Positions 1-7,230 of a stretch of 64,000 nucleotides of DNA are shown piece by piece. How positions within the stretch are numbered: the stretch's first letter is position 1; each line of letters opens with the position of its first letter. The stretch spans positions 49,300,355 through 49,364,354 of the forward strand of contig CM068830.1 in assembly GCA_028554795.2 (NCBI GenBank), read 5' to 3'. This stretch comes from Sinohyriopsis cumingii. Lineage: Eukaryota; Mollusca; Bivalvia; Unionida; Unionidae. A program made the position numbers and the translations under genes. A model generated the notes under the pieces. That model had not been told where the DNA came from, did no database searches, and saw nothing but the letters and a program-made list of their open reading frames with translations.

Positions 1-402
1 CGAGGGGTTGCTCGACAGCGAGGACACGGTTTAGGAGATATGTTAAAATCGGCCTTTCGTTCGGTGACCCCGGTGTTGAAACCGATGGTGACACGCGGAT
101 TACACGCCTTGAAAGATGCGGCACTGACGCAAGGCAAAGAATTTCTCCAAAATGTCATCATCGACAAACAAAACCCTAAAGAAGCTTTCATGAGGGCAGG
201 TAAAAATGTCTTGCTGCAAACGGGCAAAGACCTTTTGGGCCGACGAGACACACCTATAAATGCCCTGCACGCTACCGAGTCAGGCATTCAGCAAGGACAA
301 GGCAGAAAGAGACGACGAAGAAAACACCCTTTCACCAGACTTCAAGCTAGAAAGGCCAAGAAAAGAAGAACCGTTCGAGACTTAGACGTTTTCGATTATT
401 GA
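1..402 (+). CDS. Minor capsid-like protein of a Polinton/adintovirus-like element, 5'-partial
   Basis: The frame is open from base 1 through the internal ATG at 40, so the gene very probably starts upstream of the window. The visible N-terminus carries a G-H-G-L-G-D turn, then an amphipathic helix-rich segment. The C-terminus is strongly basic (GRKRRRRKHP and KAKKRR). A GxGLG-type turn followed by a helix and a basic tail is the layout of pVI/pX-like minor virion proteins in Polintons and adintoviruses. That family knowledge, plus the capsid-type gene immediately downstream, is the basis for the call. The stop at 400-402 lies 15 nt before the next ATG, so the block is packed like a viral operon. 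No internal stop or frameshift is seen. A DNA-condensing core protein is the alternative. Confidence 0.6.
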   Translation, partial: RGVARQRGHGLGDMLKSAFRSVTPVLKPMVTRGLHALKDAALTQGKEFLQNVIIDKQNPKEAFMRAGKNVLLQTGKDLLGRRDTPINALHATESGIQQGQGRKRRRRKHPFTRLQARKAKKRRTVRDLDVFDY

Positions 403-416
403 AACACAGAAAAAAA

Positions 417-1733
417 ATGATGCACCGAGAATCTTGCGCTTGTTCCAAGACGGAACTGGATCTGTTTGCCATGCCCCCCACCATGATGACGATGCAAGAA
501 TCCCAGTGGGTGGAATTTCAGCCCGTCTCCTCACTGACCGATTCCGCTCCCATCGAGTTTGAAATCAAAGGACAGCCCGAAGATTACATCGATCTGAATA
601 GCAGTTACTTGTACTTGAAAGTCAAAGTTCAAGATAAGACTGGAGGTGATATAGACACTGAGCCAGTAGCTCCCGTCAACAATTTCATGCATTCCTTGTT
701 CAGTGGAGTGGACTTGTACTTGAACAACAAACTGGTCAGTAGCAGCATGGATACTTACCCTTATCGAGCGTACCTGGAAAATCTCTTGACGTACGGAATA
801 GACGCCAAGAACACTCATCTCAATGCCTGTGTGCTATGGGAAGCTGACGAAGCAGGCCAGTTTGAAAATTTAGAAGCTGATGAAAAGAAAGACAACAATG
901 AGGGATTTGTAGAACGAAGAAAGAGAATCATAGGACCCAAGAAAAGTTTAGAACTGATGGATCGTTTGCATTTGGACATGTGGTTGCAGGAAAAGTATTT
1001 GCTGAACTTGGTAGATGTCCGCCTGAGACTGAATCGGAGCAGTACCGCTTTCCATTTATTGGCTGATACTGACGATAATTACAAAACCAAAATCGAAGAA
1101 GCCAGACTCTACGTACGCCGCGTGGAAGTGTTACCTAAAGTGGGTAACGACATCAGTCAGACGTTGAGCAGAACGACCGCCAAGTATCCCATACGACGCG
1201 TGGAAGTGAAAACCTTCACCATTCCCAAGGGACAGCGATCCATGATCGAAGATCATCTGTTCCAAGGACAGTTACCCAAACGTTTGATCGTTGGTATCGT
1301 CGAGAATGAAGCCTTCAACGGAGCTATCAATAAAAATCCTTTCTACTTTCAACACTTTGGCGTGTCCAAAATCGAAGTCAGTCGCGATATCAAGACCTTG
1401 TGTACCCGACCTTTCGAACCTGACTTTACCAAGAAGAATTACTTGAGATCGTACTTGTCCTTGTACGAAGCCACCGGACAGTTAGGAACCAACACCAATC
1501 GCGGCATTACGTACGACGATTATGTAGGAGGCTATGCTTTGTGGGCTTTTGATTTCACTCCAGACCAAGGCATCAACGAGGGACATTTCCACCCTATAAA
1601 ATCCGGCCAGATTCGTGTGGAAATTCAGTTTGCAAACCGAGTCCCTGATGAAACGGTGAACGTCATGCTGTATGCAGAATTTGATAATACCATAGAAATC
1701 AACAGTTTGAGAGAAGTCATTCTAGATTACTAG
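417..1733 (+). CDS. F54H12.2-type capsid protein (probable double-jelly-roll major capsid), intact
   Basis: This is a 438-residue open frame starting at the tandem ATGs at 417/420. A longer frame from TTG at 399 exists but has no support. The protein is rich in beta-strand-like segments, with PVNNFMHSLFSGVDLYLNN near residue 85, KNPFYFQHFGVSKIEVS near residue 305 and a C-terminal half ending in a VNVMLYAEF strand. This pattern belongs to the animal 'F54H12.2-like' proteins encoded by Maverick/Polinton-type elements, which are interpreted as major capsid proteins. It would assemble the icosahedral shell together with the minor protein encoded just upstream. It is uninterrupted, while the two following genes each carry a stop, so decay is recent or capsid coding was kept longer. 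Assignment as hexon-like rather than penton-like is inference. Confidence 0.68.
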   Translation: MMHRESCACSKTELDLFAMPPTMMTMQESQWVEFQPVSSLTDSAPIEFEIKGQPEDYIDLNSSYLYLKVKVQDKTGGDIDTEPVAPVNNFMHSLFSGVDLYLNNKLVSSSMDTYPYRAYLENLLTYGIDAKNTHLNACVLWEADEAGQFENLEADEKKDNNEGFVERRKRIIGPKKSLELMDRLHLDMWLQEKYLLNLVDVRLRLNRSSTAFHLLADTDDNYKTKIEEARLYVRRVEVLPKVGNDISQTLSRTTAKYPIRRVEVKTFTIPKGQRSMIEDHLFQGQLPKRLIVGIVENEAFNGAINKNPFYFQHFGVSKIEVSRDIKTLCTRPFEPDFTKKNYLRSYLSLYEATGQLGTNTNRGITYDDYVGGYALWAFDFTPDQGINEGHFHPIKSGQIRVEIQFANRVPDETVNVMLYAEFDNTIEINSLREVILDY

Positions 1734-1738
1734 AAGTC

Positions 1739-2221
1739 ATGGAAGACTGTTATCCCTCTTTACCTAGTGGAGAAACTTTGGACATGAAATGTGAGGAGAC
1801 TGTGGAAGAAGAAGTGATCATGATGAAGTCAAGATAGCCAGAACAAGAAGCCCATTTAGTCTGCTGTTTTGCCAAACACTTGGTCGAAAAAATGACGGAA
1901 TTGATCAAGAAAAATTGCTATGGATGTCAAAACGCTCATCCCAGTCAAATTCAACATGATAAATGCCTGATGTTGAGTCAAGAAGAAAAATTGGACGAGT
2001 ATCTGGACGAAGCTTGGAGTCTCATCTCGGACGAAGACGTGTTGCACCAGTGGTATAAAGACTTGCGTGAAAATTCTTGTCCACCATTAACCACTCAAGA
2101 GATCCATCGTATCGAAGCTCTCCTGAATCAGAGTGAGGAAACGAAACGAAGAAACGGTTACTTGTCAGACATTTTCAAGCAAAAAGTCAGGATCGAATTG
2201 ACGACTTATTATTACCTGTGA
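1739..2221 (+). pseudogene. Small Cys-rich Polinton-associated protein, split by an in-frame TAG
   Basis: One reading frame runs from ATG 1739 to TGA 2219-2221 and is broken only by TAG at 1835-1837 (codon 33). The first part is short and acidic (EETVEEEV). The second resumes with EAHLVCCFAKHLVEKM and contains a C-x2-C-x4-HPSQ-x3-H-x2-CLM cluster that looks metal-binding. Such CxGC..HPSQ proteins recur beside capsid and protease genes in animal Mavericks, but their function is not known to me. Translation from ATG 1892 could still give a 110-residue C-terminal product. The gene sits 6 nt after the capsid stop, consistent with one late transcription block. Confidence 0.55.
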
Positions 2222-2240
2222 AGAAAAAAAACCACAAAAC

Positions 2241-2801
2241 ATGGATACCTGGGAACTTTATTACCTTTTGAACCACAGTTCGTATACGGCTTCTTGGAAT
2301 CCTGTCGTCTGTGCTAAAGATGAACTCCCTCATCGCAAACCTCAAGACCATCAAGCTTACGTGATCAACACGGACGACAGTCATCTCCCAGGAACCCACT
2401 GAATAGCCGTTTACTTTCCTCAAGAAGGATGTGTGAAATATTTCGATTCGTACGGATTGCCCCCTTTGGAAGACGATATCATTGACTTTATGAGAAGAAA
2501 TGCTCAAACCACCCGATTCAATAATGTGAAATTACAAGGCACAGATTCCTTGGTGTGTGGACAGTACTGTGTGTATTTTCTGCATCATCGCAGTCTGGGC
2601 TATTCTTATGAACATTTAGTGACTCATTTTGATCCTCGTTCTTCTTCAAGAAACGATGTGAAAGTAGATCGATGGTTTTGTGACCATTATGCTTATCTTT
2701 TGTCTCAAGCTAGGAAACGTAGTGTCCATCAATGGCCTAATGATTTCCAACAGTGGAAATCACAATTTCATTCACAACGTTGTCAGCCCTGTTTAAAGTA
2801 G
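2241..2801 (+). pseudogene. Adenovirus-type (Ulp1-like, C5) maturation cysteine protease with premature TGA
   Basis: The frame from ATG 2241 to TAG encodes about 186 residues, close to the usual size of adenain-like proteases. Codon 54 (2400-2402) is TGA. It directly follows the His of the P-G-T-H block, where the family has Trp. The rest of the catalytic set is present downstream: an acidic residue in the FDSYGLPP segment, then the oxyanion Gln and nucleophile Cys in LVCGQYCVYFL. In adenoviruses and Polintons this enzyme processes virion proteins, and here it follows the capsid genes as expected. A single G-to-A change (TGG to TGA) explains the break. No joined protein is offered. The fragment after the stop lacks the His and should be inactive. 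Confidence 0.75.
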
Positions 2802-3045
2802 ACTGTCAATTGAGAAAAAAATGTTTGTGATTTGAAAAAATTGTTTGATGTTATCATGTTGGATTATTGTTTAAAATATGTTAAAGTTGTTGTTTAGTGT
2901 TAAGTGATTTTTGAATAAAAATTGTTGTGTTTTGAAAAAATGCCTTTGTCTTTTGTTTAGCTATAAGAATGTTGGATTGATGCTCTTTCACTTCTTACTA
3001 TCCCTCTCATGACACTCATTGAACGTTGCGACTCGAAAACCGTGT

Positions 3046-3088
3046 GGGGGATGTTTTCCTTCACGTCCGCGCTTTGACTTTAAGAACC
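3046..3088 (+). promoter_or_regulatory. Repeated promoter module, copy 1
   Basis: A GGGGGATGTTTTCCTTCAC core is followed by GTCCGCGCTTT and a degenerate TATA (CTTTAAGAAC). It lies about 50 nt before the ATG of the first small gene. Near-identical modules precede the second and third small genes and their relative at 22.1 kb, always at similar spacing. Confidence 0.65.
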
Positions 3089-3139
3089 GGGGGCAGTTTC
3101 CAGTCTAACCATCCATTGTCGACTCATCCTCCTACGAAG

Positions 3140-3499
3140 ATGTGCTCCAAACTAGCTAAGCTCAACGAAGCCTACGTGAATTTGCATAGGGTCAGACACA
3201 GTCTGATACCGAAGCCAGAAGAAATAGAGAATGTGAGAATGTTAAAAGTCACTGAAGACCTGATAGAAGAGCTCTTCAGAGAAGAAATGAACAGGGAGAA
3301 AGAAGAATGGACAGAGAAGTACAGACTTCAAAGACAGCAGCAACAGCAACAACAACAACAACAGCAGCAGCAACCTGAACCTGACAGAGGCTTTGTCGAT
3401 TGTCGTATCGACACCAAAGAGTTCTTCTTCTCTTTCCGAAGAAGCAGACCTATCGCCAGAAAGTCTATCCTCAGAGGACATCGCATTCTTAGAAACTAA
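3140..3499 (+). CDS. Small gene 1: charged helical protein with poly-Gln tract
   Basis: A 119-residue frame begins at the ATG about 50 nt below promoter module 1. The N-terminal half is helical (KLAKLNEAYVNLHRVRHSL) and moves into a Glu/Lys/Arg-rich coiled coil. About 15 nearly pure Gln residues follow (3340-3372, mixed CAG/CAA), then a basic C-terminus (FRRSRPIARKSILRG). I do not recognise the family. It heads a run of three similarly organised small genes sharing promoter and 3' hairpin, so it is probably co-regulated with them. Mixed CAA/CAG use argues the Gln tract is not just a fresh microsatellite expansion. Function unknown; a virion or host-interaction protein is possible. Confidence 0.5.
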   Translation: MCSKLAKLNEAYVNLHRVRHSLIPKPEEIENVRMLKVTEDLIEELFREEMNREKEEWTEKYRLQRQQQQQQQQQQQQQPEPDRGFVDCRIDTKEFFFSFRRSRPIARKSILRGHRILRN

Positions 3500-3520
3500 A
3501 AAAGACTGCCATAGCAAACA

Positions 3521-3640
3521 AAAAACAGCCCTTTTCAGGGCTACCCCAATACTCTAGAAAAGAAATAACCATCGATTTGCCAATGTGTGTAGGTAGAGTA
3601 GTGTGAAAATAAGCACTAACTCTTTTTTAAAAAAATGTGA
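3521..3640 (+). repeat. 3' tail shared with 4321-4436
   Basis: About 115 bp from the hairpin through CAATGTGTGTAGGTAGAGTA and AGTGTGAAAATAA to a T-rich stretch is nearly identical to 4321-4436 behind small gene 2. The rest of the spacer (3641-3845) is AT-rich with CACGTACGTTG..GTGGATAG motifs also found at 4480-4560 and in the 21.4-22.1 kb array. Confidence 0.75.
3527..3567 (+). terminator. Histone-mRNA-type 3' stem-loop and downstream element, copy 1
   Basis: AGCCCTTTTCAGGGCT forms a perfect 6-bp stem with a TTTC loop, flanked 5' by AAAAAC and 3' by ACCCCA. A purine-rich TAGAAAAGAAAT lies about 13 nt downstream. These are the parts of a replication-dependent histone mRNA 3' end (stem-loop plus U7-binding element). 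It begins 28 nt after the small gene 1 stop codon, a typical histone distance. Confidence 0.7.
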
Positions 3641-3845
3641 GGGTATGTGATTGTGTATAGGATTGTGTGTTTGTAAGTGATCACGTACGTTGCTGTGGAT
3701 AGCAGATTAAAATAATGTTTTTGGTGTTTGAGGTGTAGATTTGGGGTTAGATTGCTTTGCGTATGTAAATAGTCTATTGAAGTGATTTATAAAAAATTTT
3801 AGAATAGGAATGGGTAGCATAAAAAAGTGAGTGAGTGTTTCTTTT

Positions 3846-3950
3846 AGGTCCGCGCGTTGTTTCTTTGGTCATGATCTAGGTAAGATCAATTTTATATTTT
3901 TAGGGGGATGTTTTCCTTCACGTCCGCGCTTTCACTATAAATTGAAACTC
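3846..3950 (+). promoter_or_regulatory. Repeated promoter module, copy 2 (compound)
   Basis: It has a distal GGTCCGCGCGTTGTTT, then GGTCATGATCTAGGTAAGAT (about 3869), then the proximal GGGGGATGTTTTCCTTCAC core with CGCGCTTTCACTATAAAT. The TATAAA lies about 45 nt before the ATG at 3993. Confidence 0.65.
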
Positions 3951-3992
3951 GCTGGGCAGTCTAGCTACCCTTGTTGATTGATCATCACAAGA

Positions 3993-4301
3993 ATGAATAG
4001 CAGAATAAGCAAACTTCTTGAACTCCAGATACATCTGGAATATGTCAGGCGCCTGTTAAATGAACTGGCCGCGGAGGCTATAGTAGAAGAGGAAAGAATA
4101 AAGAAGGAAGAGGAGGAGAGAATACAGAGGGAAGAGGAGGAAAAGAAAATAGGAGAGAGGATGTCGTACAATATTCCCGAGACAGAGGATTGGGGTGTTG
4201 AAGCGAATCATCCTCCCTCTGCGCTCCCCAGAAGAAAGGTGAAAAGAGACTGGGGAAGAAGATGCGTGTGTGGCGCCAGGCCAGGAAGGTGCCATCATTA
4301 G
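3993..4301 (+). CDS. Small gene 2: coiled-coil protein
   Basis: The 102-residue frame is taken from the first true ATG below the TATA box; a few extra upstream codons would need a TTG start. Residues 1-30 are Leu/Arg-rich and helical (LLELQIHLEYVRRLLNELA). Residues 30-55 are a very regular Glu/Lys/Arg coiled coil (EEERIKKEEEERIQREEEE). A less regular tail ends in a Cys- and His-containing stretch (RRCVCGARPGRCHH). Not recognised. The N-terminal helix spacing resembles that of small gene 3, which suggests a diverged gene family produced by duplication of the promoter-gene-hairpin unit. Confidence 0.5.
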   Translation: MNSRISKLLELQIHLEYVRRLLNELAAEAIVEEERIKKEEEERIQREEEEKKIGERMSYNIPETEDWGVEANHPPSALPRRKVKRDWGRRCVCGARPGRCHH

Positions 4302-4327
4302 ATAGGTGCATCTGGAGTTCAAAAAAC

Positions 4328-4369
4328 AGCCCTTTTAAGGGCTACCCAATACTCTAGAAAAGAAATAAC
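4328..4369 (+). terminator. Histone-mRNA-type 3' stem-loop and downstream element, copy 2
   Basis: AGCCCTTTTAAGGGCT has the same 6-bp stem with a TTTA loop, an ACCCA 3' flank (the exact histone consensus) and TAGAAAAGAAAT downstream. It begins 27 nt after the small gene 2 stop. Confidence 0.65.
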
Positions 4370-4578
4370 CATCCATTTGCCAATGTGTGTAGGTAGAGTA
4401 GTGTGAAAATAAACACTAACTCTTTTTTAAATAATGCAAGTGTATGTGTTTGTGTGTTAGTGATTGTGTTCGTAACTGCTCACGTAAGTTTGTGTGAATA
4501 GTAGATTATGGGTTTCTTTATTGTTTCTTAGCGTATGTGGAGAGTATAGTTAGGGTTTTATTATATGAAATGAGAAAG

Positions 4579-4690
4579 TAGGGGGATGTTTTCCTTCAAG
4601 TCCGCGCGTTGTTTGGTCATGATCTAGGTAAGATCAATTTTATGTTTTAGGGGGATGTTTTCCTTCACGTAAGCGCTTTAAGTATAAGAA
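4579..4690 (+). promoter_or_regulatory. Repeated promoter module, copy 3 (tandem)
   Basis: Two GGGGGATGTTTTCCTTCA cores (4580 and 4650) flank a GGTCATGATCTAGGTAAGAT block. The proximal core ends in AAGCGCTTTAAGTATAAGAACC, a TATA about 45 nt before the ATG at 4729. This matches the compound layout of copy 2. Confidence 0.65.
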
Positions 4691-4728
4691 CCCACAGTAT
4701 TCGTCGTTCAAACCATTCTACAGAGAAG

Positions 4729-5109
4729 ATGGCTTCGAACCACCTCGATAAATTTCAAACATTGCAAGACGTCCTTGACAATTTGGGCATGATAGAACAA
4801 ATGCTAGTACGACTCAATGAAGACCACTATTCTTATAGTCCGCATAGAGTAAAAATGGAAATTAACAATTTAAGAAAAGCAAAGGATATGATAAGTGGTG
4901 TAATGAAGGAAATAAAGGAGGAGAAGGAGGATGAAGAGGAAAGGATAAGAATACGAAAATGGAATGAAAAAATTGAAAAAGAAGAAGACAATGAGAAGAG
5001 GAAGAAAGAAGAGGAGGAGGAAGAGAAGAAAGAAGAGGAGGAGAAAAAAAAGAAGAGAAAGAGTGTAGGTGAGAAAATAAGAAATTGGTGGAGAAAACGA
5101 AGAAATTAG
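4729..5109 (+). CDS. Small gene 3: coiled-coil protein with basic/Trp C-terminus
   Basis: A 126-residue protein starting MASNHLDKFQTLQDVLDNLG. It has a globular or helical N-terminus to about residue 60, a long Lys/Glu coiled coil (residues 60-110) and a short basic end, RNWWRKRRN. A broken homologue with the same start (SNHLDK), the same middle (NLGMIE.MLV.L) and the same Trp-basic end lies at 22.17 kb, so the gene has been under selection as a unit. No known family is recognised. It is the last gene before the tandem-repeat element end. A virion scaffold or host-directed factor is possible but unproven. Confidence 0.55.
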   Translation: MASNHLDKFQTLQDVLDNLGMIEQMLVRLNEDHYSYSPHRVKMEINNLRKAKDMISGVMKEIKEEKEDEEERIRIRKWNEKIEKEEDNEKRKKEEEEEEKKEEEEKKKKRKSVGEKIRNWWRKRRN

Positions 5110-5131
5110 AAGCAGAAGAAGAAAAACAAAA

Positions 5132-5175
5132 GGCCCTTTTCAGGGCCACGCATATTTCTCGAAAAGAGAATGACT
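5132..5175 (+). terminator. Histone-mRNA-type 3' stem-loop and downstream element, copy 3
   Basis: GGCCCTTTTCAGGGCC is a perfect GC-rich 6-bp stem with a TTTC loop, preceded by ACAAAA, followed by ACGCA and then CTCGAAAAGAGAATGAC. This is the best match to a metazoan histone 3' end in the window, 23 nt after the small gene 3 stop. Confidence 0.72.
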
Positions 5176-5224
5176 TTTCAATTGCCTACCCCTTTTTTTT
5201 AAAAAAAAATTTAAAAAAAAAAAA

Positions 5225-5436
5225 TCCCATATTCAATTCCCCTTGTCCCTAAACAAGCCCAAACTCTATTCCTCATGTTAAATTCCCCTTGTACGTAAAA
5301 TGACCCACGATTTATTCCCATGTTAATTCCCCTTGTTCGTAATCTGACCCACGAGTTTTCGCCATGTTAAATTTCCATTGTACGTAATCTGACCCAGGGG
5401 TCTCTGTAATGCTAATTTCCATTGTACGTAATGTAT
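5225..5436 (+). repeat. Tandem repeat, about 47-bp unit, at element end
   Basis: Four diverged units contain CCATGTTAAATTCCCCTTG and TACGTAATCTGACCCA. The same motif string reappears at 22.83-22.88 kb behind the paralogous small gene, so it likely belongs to the element terminus. Confidence 0.7.
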
Positions 5437-5450
5437 CCCTACTTACTACT

Positions 5451-5607
5451 GACGGACACTTTCATCACACATCGGTCTGTCATAGACGGACATTTTCAAC
5501 ACACATCTGTCTGTCATAGACGGACACATTCATCACAAATCCACCTGTCATAGACGGACACTTTCATCACAAATCGGCCTGTCGTGGAGGACACTTTCAT
5601 CGCAAAT
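5451..5607 (+). repeat. Tandem repeat, about 34-bp unit
   Basis: Four to five copies of GACGGACACTTTCATCACA followed by TCGGTCTGTCATA. It directly abuts the 47-bp array and may mark the outer end of region 1. Confidence 0.75.
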
Positions 5608-6184
5608 ATATAAGGGCTGTATTGTATGTTAAAGTTATAAAAGAAACGGTTCACTGATGGAAAGAAGGTTGAATAGTTCTGGAAGCAAAGCAATTAAATA
5701 CATTTTGTTGGGCTTGAAGAAAAGAGACTAGCGTTTTAATCTTGTAAAATAATGTTTATTTTCTCCAGAAAGATGGTCATAAAGTAAATATAAACAATAC
5801 ACTAAAAACATGGGAGAGTAAAATGTGCTCAATTTTAACATTTTTAATTCCAATAAGGATGAACTAATTTTTTTTAATTTTACTCCGGTATATCGGTACT
5901 TCAAACATATCTAGATAATTTTGTTCAGTTGACAATAAATTCTCAGTAAATGTTGTAACATTACATCTAATAGATCATTAAGAAAATGAATACGAGTAAC
6001 ATGGAAAATATCCAAAGTCTAAAATATTGTAAATGGAAAAACAATTAATTTACTTACTGTAGAGTGAATTGTATTTGCTAACGTTTGTGAAATATAATTT
6101 TTACTACCAAAATGTCATTGTCTGTCTGTAAGCTTTTTTCATAACACATGGATGCTTAAGTACTCTTTGATGGACACCAGTCGA
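5608..6184. other. AT-rich spacer, no feature seen
   Basis: No convincing coding frame, RNA gene or repeat is seen in this stretch. Stops are dense in all frames. Confidence 0.5.
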
Positions 6185-6555
6185 TTTCCATACTGTATGA
6201 TTAAAACTCTGTATAATTAATTTTCCATACTGTATGATTAAAACTATGTATAATTAATTTTCCATACTGTATGATTAAAACTCTGTATAATTAATTTTCC
6301 ATACTGTATGATTAAAACTTTGTATAATTAATTTTCCATACTGTATGATTAAAACTCTGTATAATTAATTTTCCATACTGTATGATTAAAACTTTGTATA
6401 AATAATTTTCCATACTGTATGATTAAAACTCTGTATAATTAAATTTCCATACTGTATGATTAAAACTCTGTATAATTAATGATACATACTGTATGATAAA
6501 AACTCTGTATAATTAATTTTCCGTACCGTATGATTAAAACTCAGTATAATTAATG
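6185..6555 (+). repeat. Minisatellite, 37-bp unit, about 10 copies
   Basis: The unit begins TTTTCCATACTGTATGATTA and continues AAACTCTGTATAATTAA. The first eight copies are very similar and the last two carry more changes. Confidence 0.9.
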
Positions 6556-6709
6556 ATCTAAAGAAACTTGCGTATTGACTAAATCAGTATAAATTAAATC
6601 CAGAAGGAACTAAATATCGTTGTTTTTGTTAAACGTAATTGAATGGTCGCTTGCAGGTTATCTTAAGGCATTTACATAAAACTACATTTAAAAGGCTTGA
6701 CTTTTTTAG

Positions 6710-6711
<2 letters not shown>

Positions 6712-6767
<56 letters not shown>
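6712..6767. repeat. (TA)n microsatellite
   Basis: A near-pure TA run of about 56 bp. It abuts the possible exon that follows. Confidence 0.95.
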
Positions 6768-6769
<2 letters not shown>

Positions 6770-7230
6770 GTAATTCTCGTTGTATTTCCTATAACCAGTG
6801 CTTCTGCCGTTGAAGTTTCCTTGATTCCGCAGCTAAAGTTTATTCTCATAACGGGCATGTCGTCGTATGGTATATATGTTTTCTCAGAGTCTCTTCGAAT
6901 ATCCTCCACAAGTCGAAATATATCATCTCCTCGTTTCTCTATTGAAAGAGTGCTATCATCATTCACAAGTACCTTTATAGATCCGGTAGGCTTTTCGGTA
7001 AAACGGTTTGTGACAACGAGCCCAAATTTGGTCTCTTCCGAAGATCCAAGCATGACTCTTACCTTTTCTTCTGACCGTATATCAGGATGTATGGTAATCA
7101 GGTACACTTTCTTGTTGAACAATCGTATAATACTTCTTAGGTTGTCGGCAAGAAAATTAGTTGCTATTTGAGAAACAGGTCTCTTTGTAAGAAAGGTTTT
7201 GAAGCAGCCATTAACACATTGGGAAGATTA
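6768..7230 (-). other. Possible exon or decayed gene fragment, family unknown
   Basis: On the minus strand one frame is open for about 140 codons from near 7230 down to the TA repeat. Its composition looks coding: NKKVYLITIHPDIRSEEKV, then alternating charged and hydrophobic strand-like segments, then FSCGIKETSTAEALVIGNT. The upstream edge is bounded by a TAA close to a TGTGTAG that could be a splice acceptor, so it may be an internal exon rather than a complete gene. The downstream edge runs into the microsatellite. No Cys-Cys or catalytic signature lets me name it. It could equally be a chance long frame. Confidence 0.3.

Noticed and set aside
531-818. 95-codon minus-strand frame
   Set aside because: Antisense shadow of the capsid gene.
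2400-2402. TGA read as Trp by an altered code, or selenocysteine
   Set aside because: RO60 and the capsid genes use the standard code, TAG and TAA also break neighbouring frames, and no SECIS-like evidence was sought or found; simple decay suffices.
3340-3372. CAG/CAA run as a microsatellite expansion only
   Set aside because: Mixed codons within an otherwise coding-like frame with its own promoter and 3' hairpin; kept as part of small gene 1.
4862-5149. Ser/Leu/Phe-rich minus-strand frame
   Set aside because: Antisense of the Lys/Glu coiled coil of small gene 3; low-complexity artefact.
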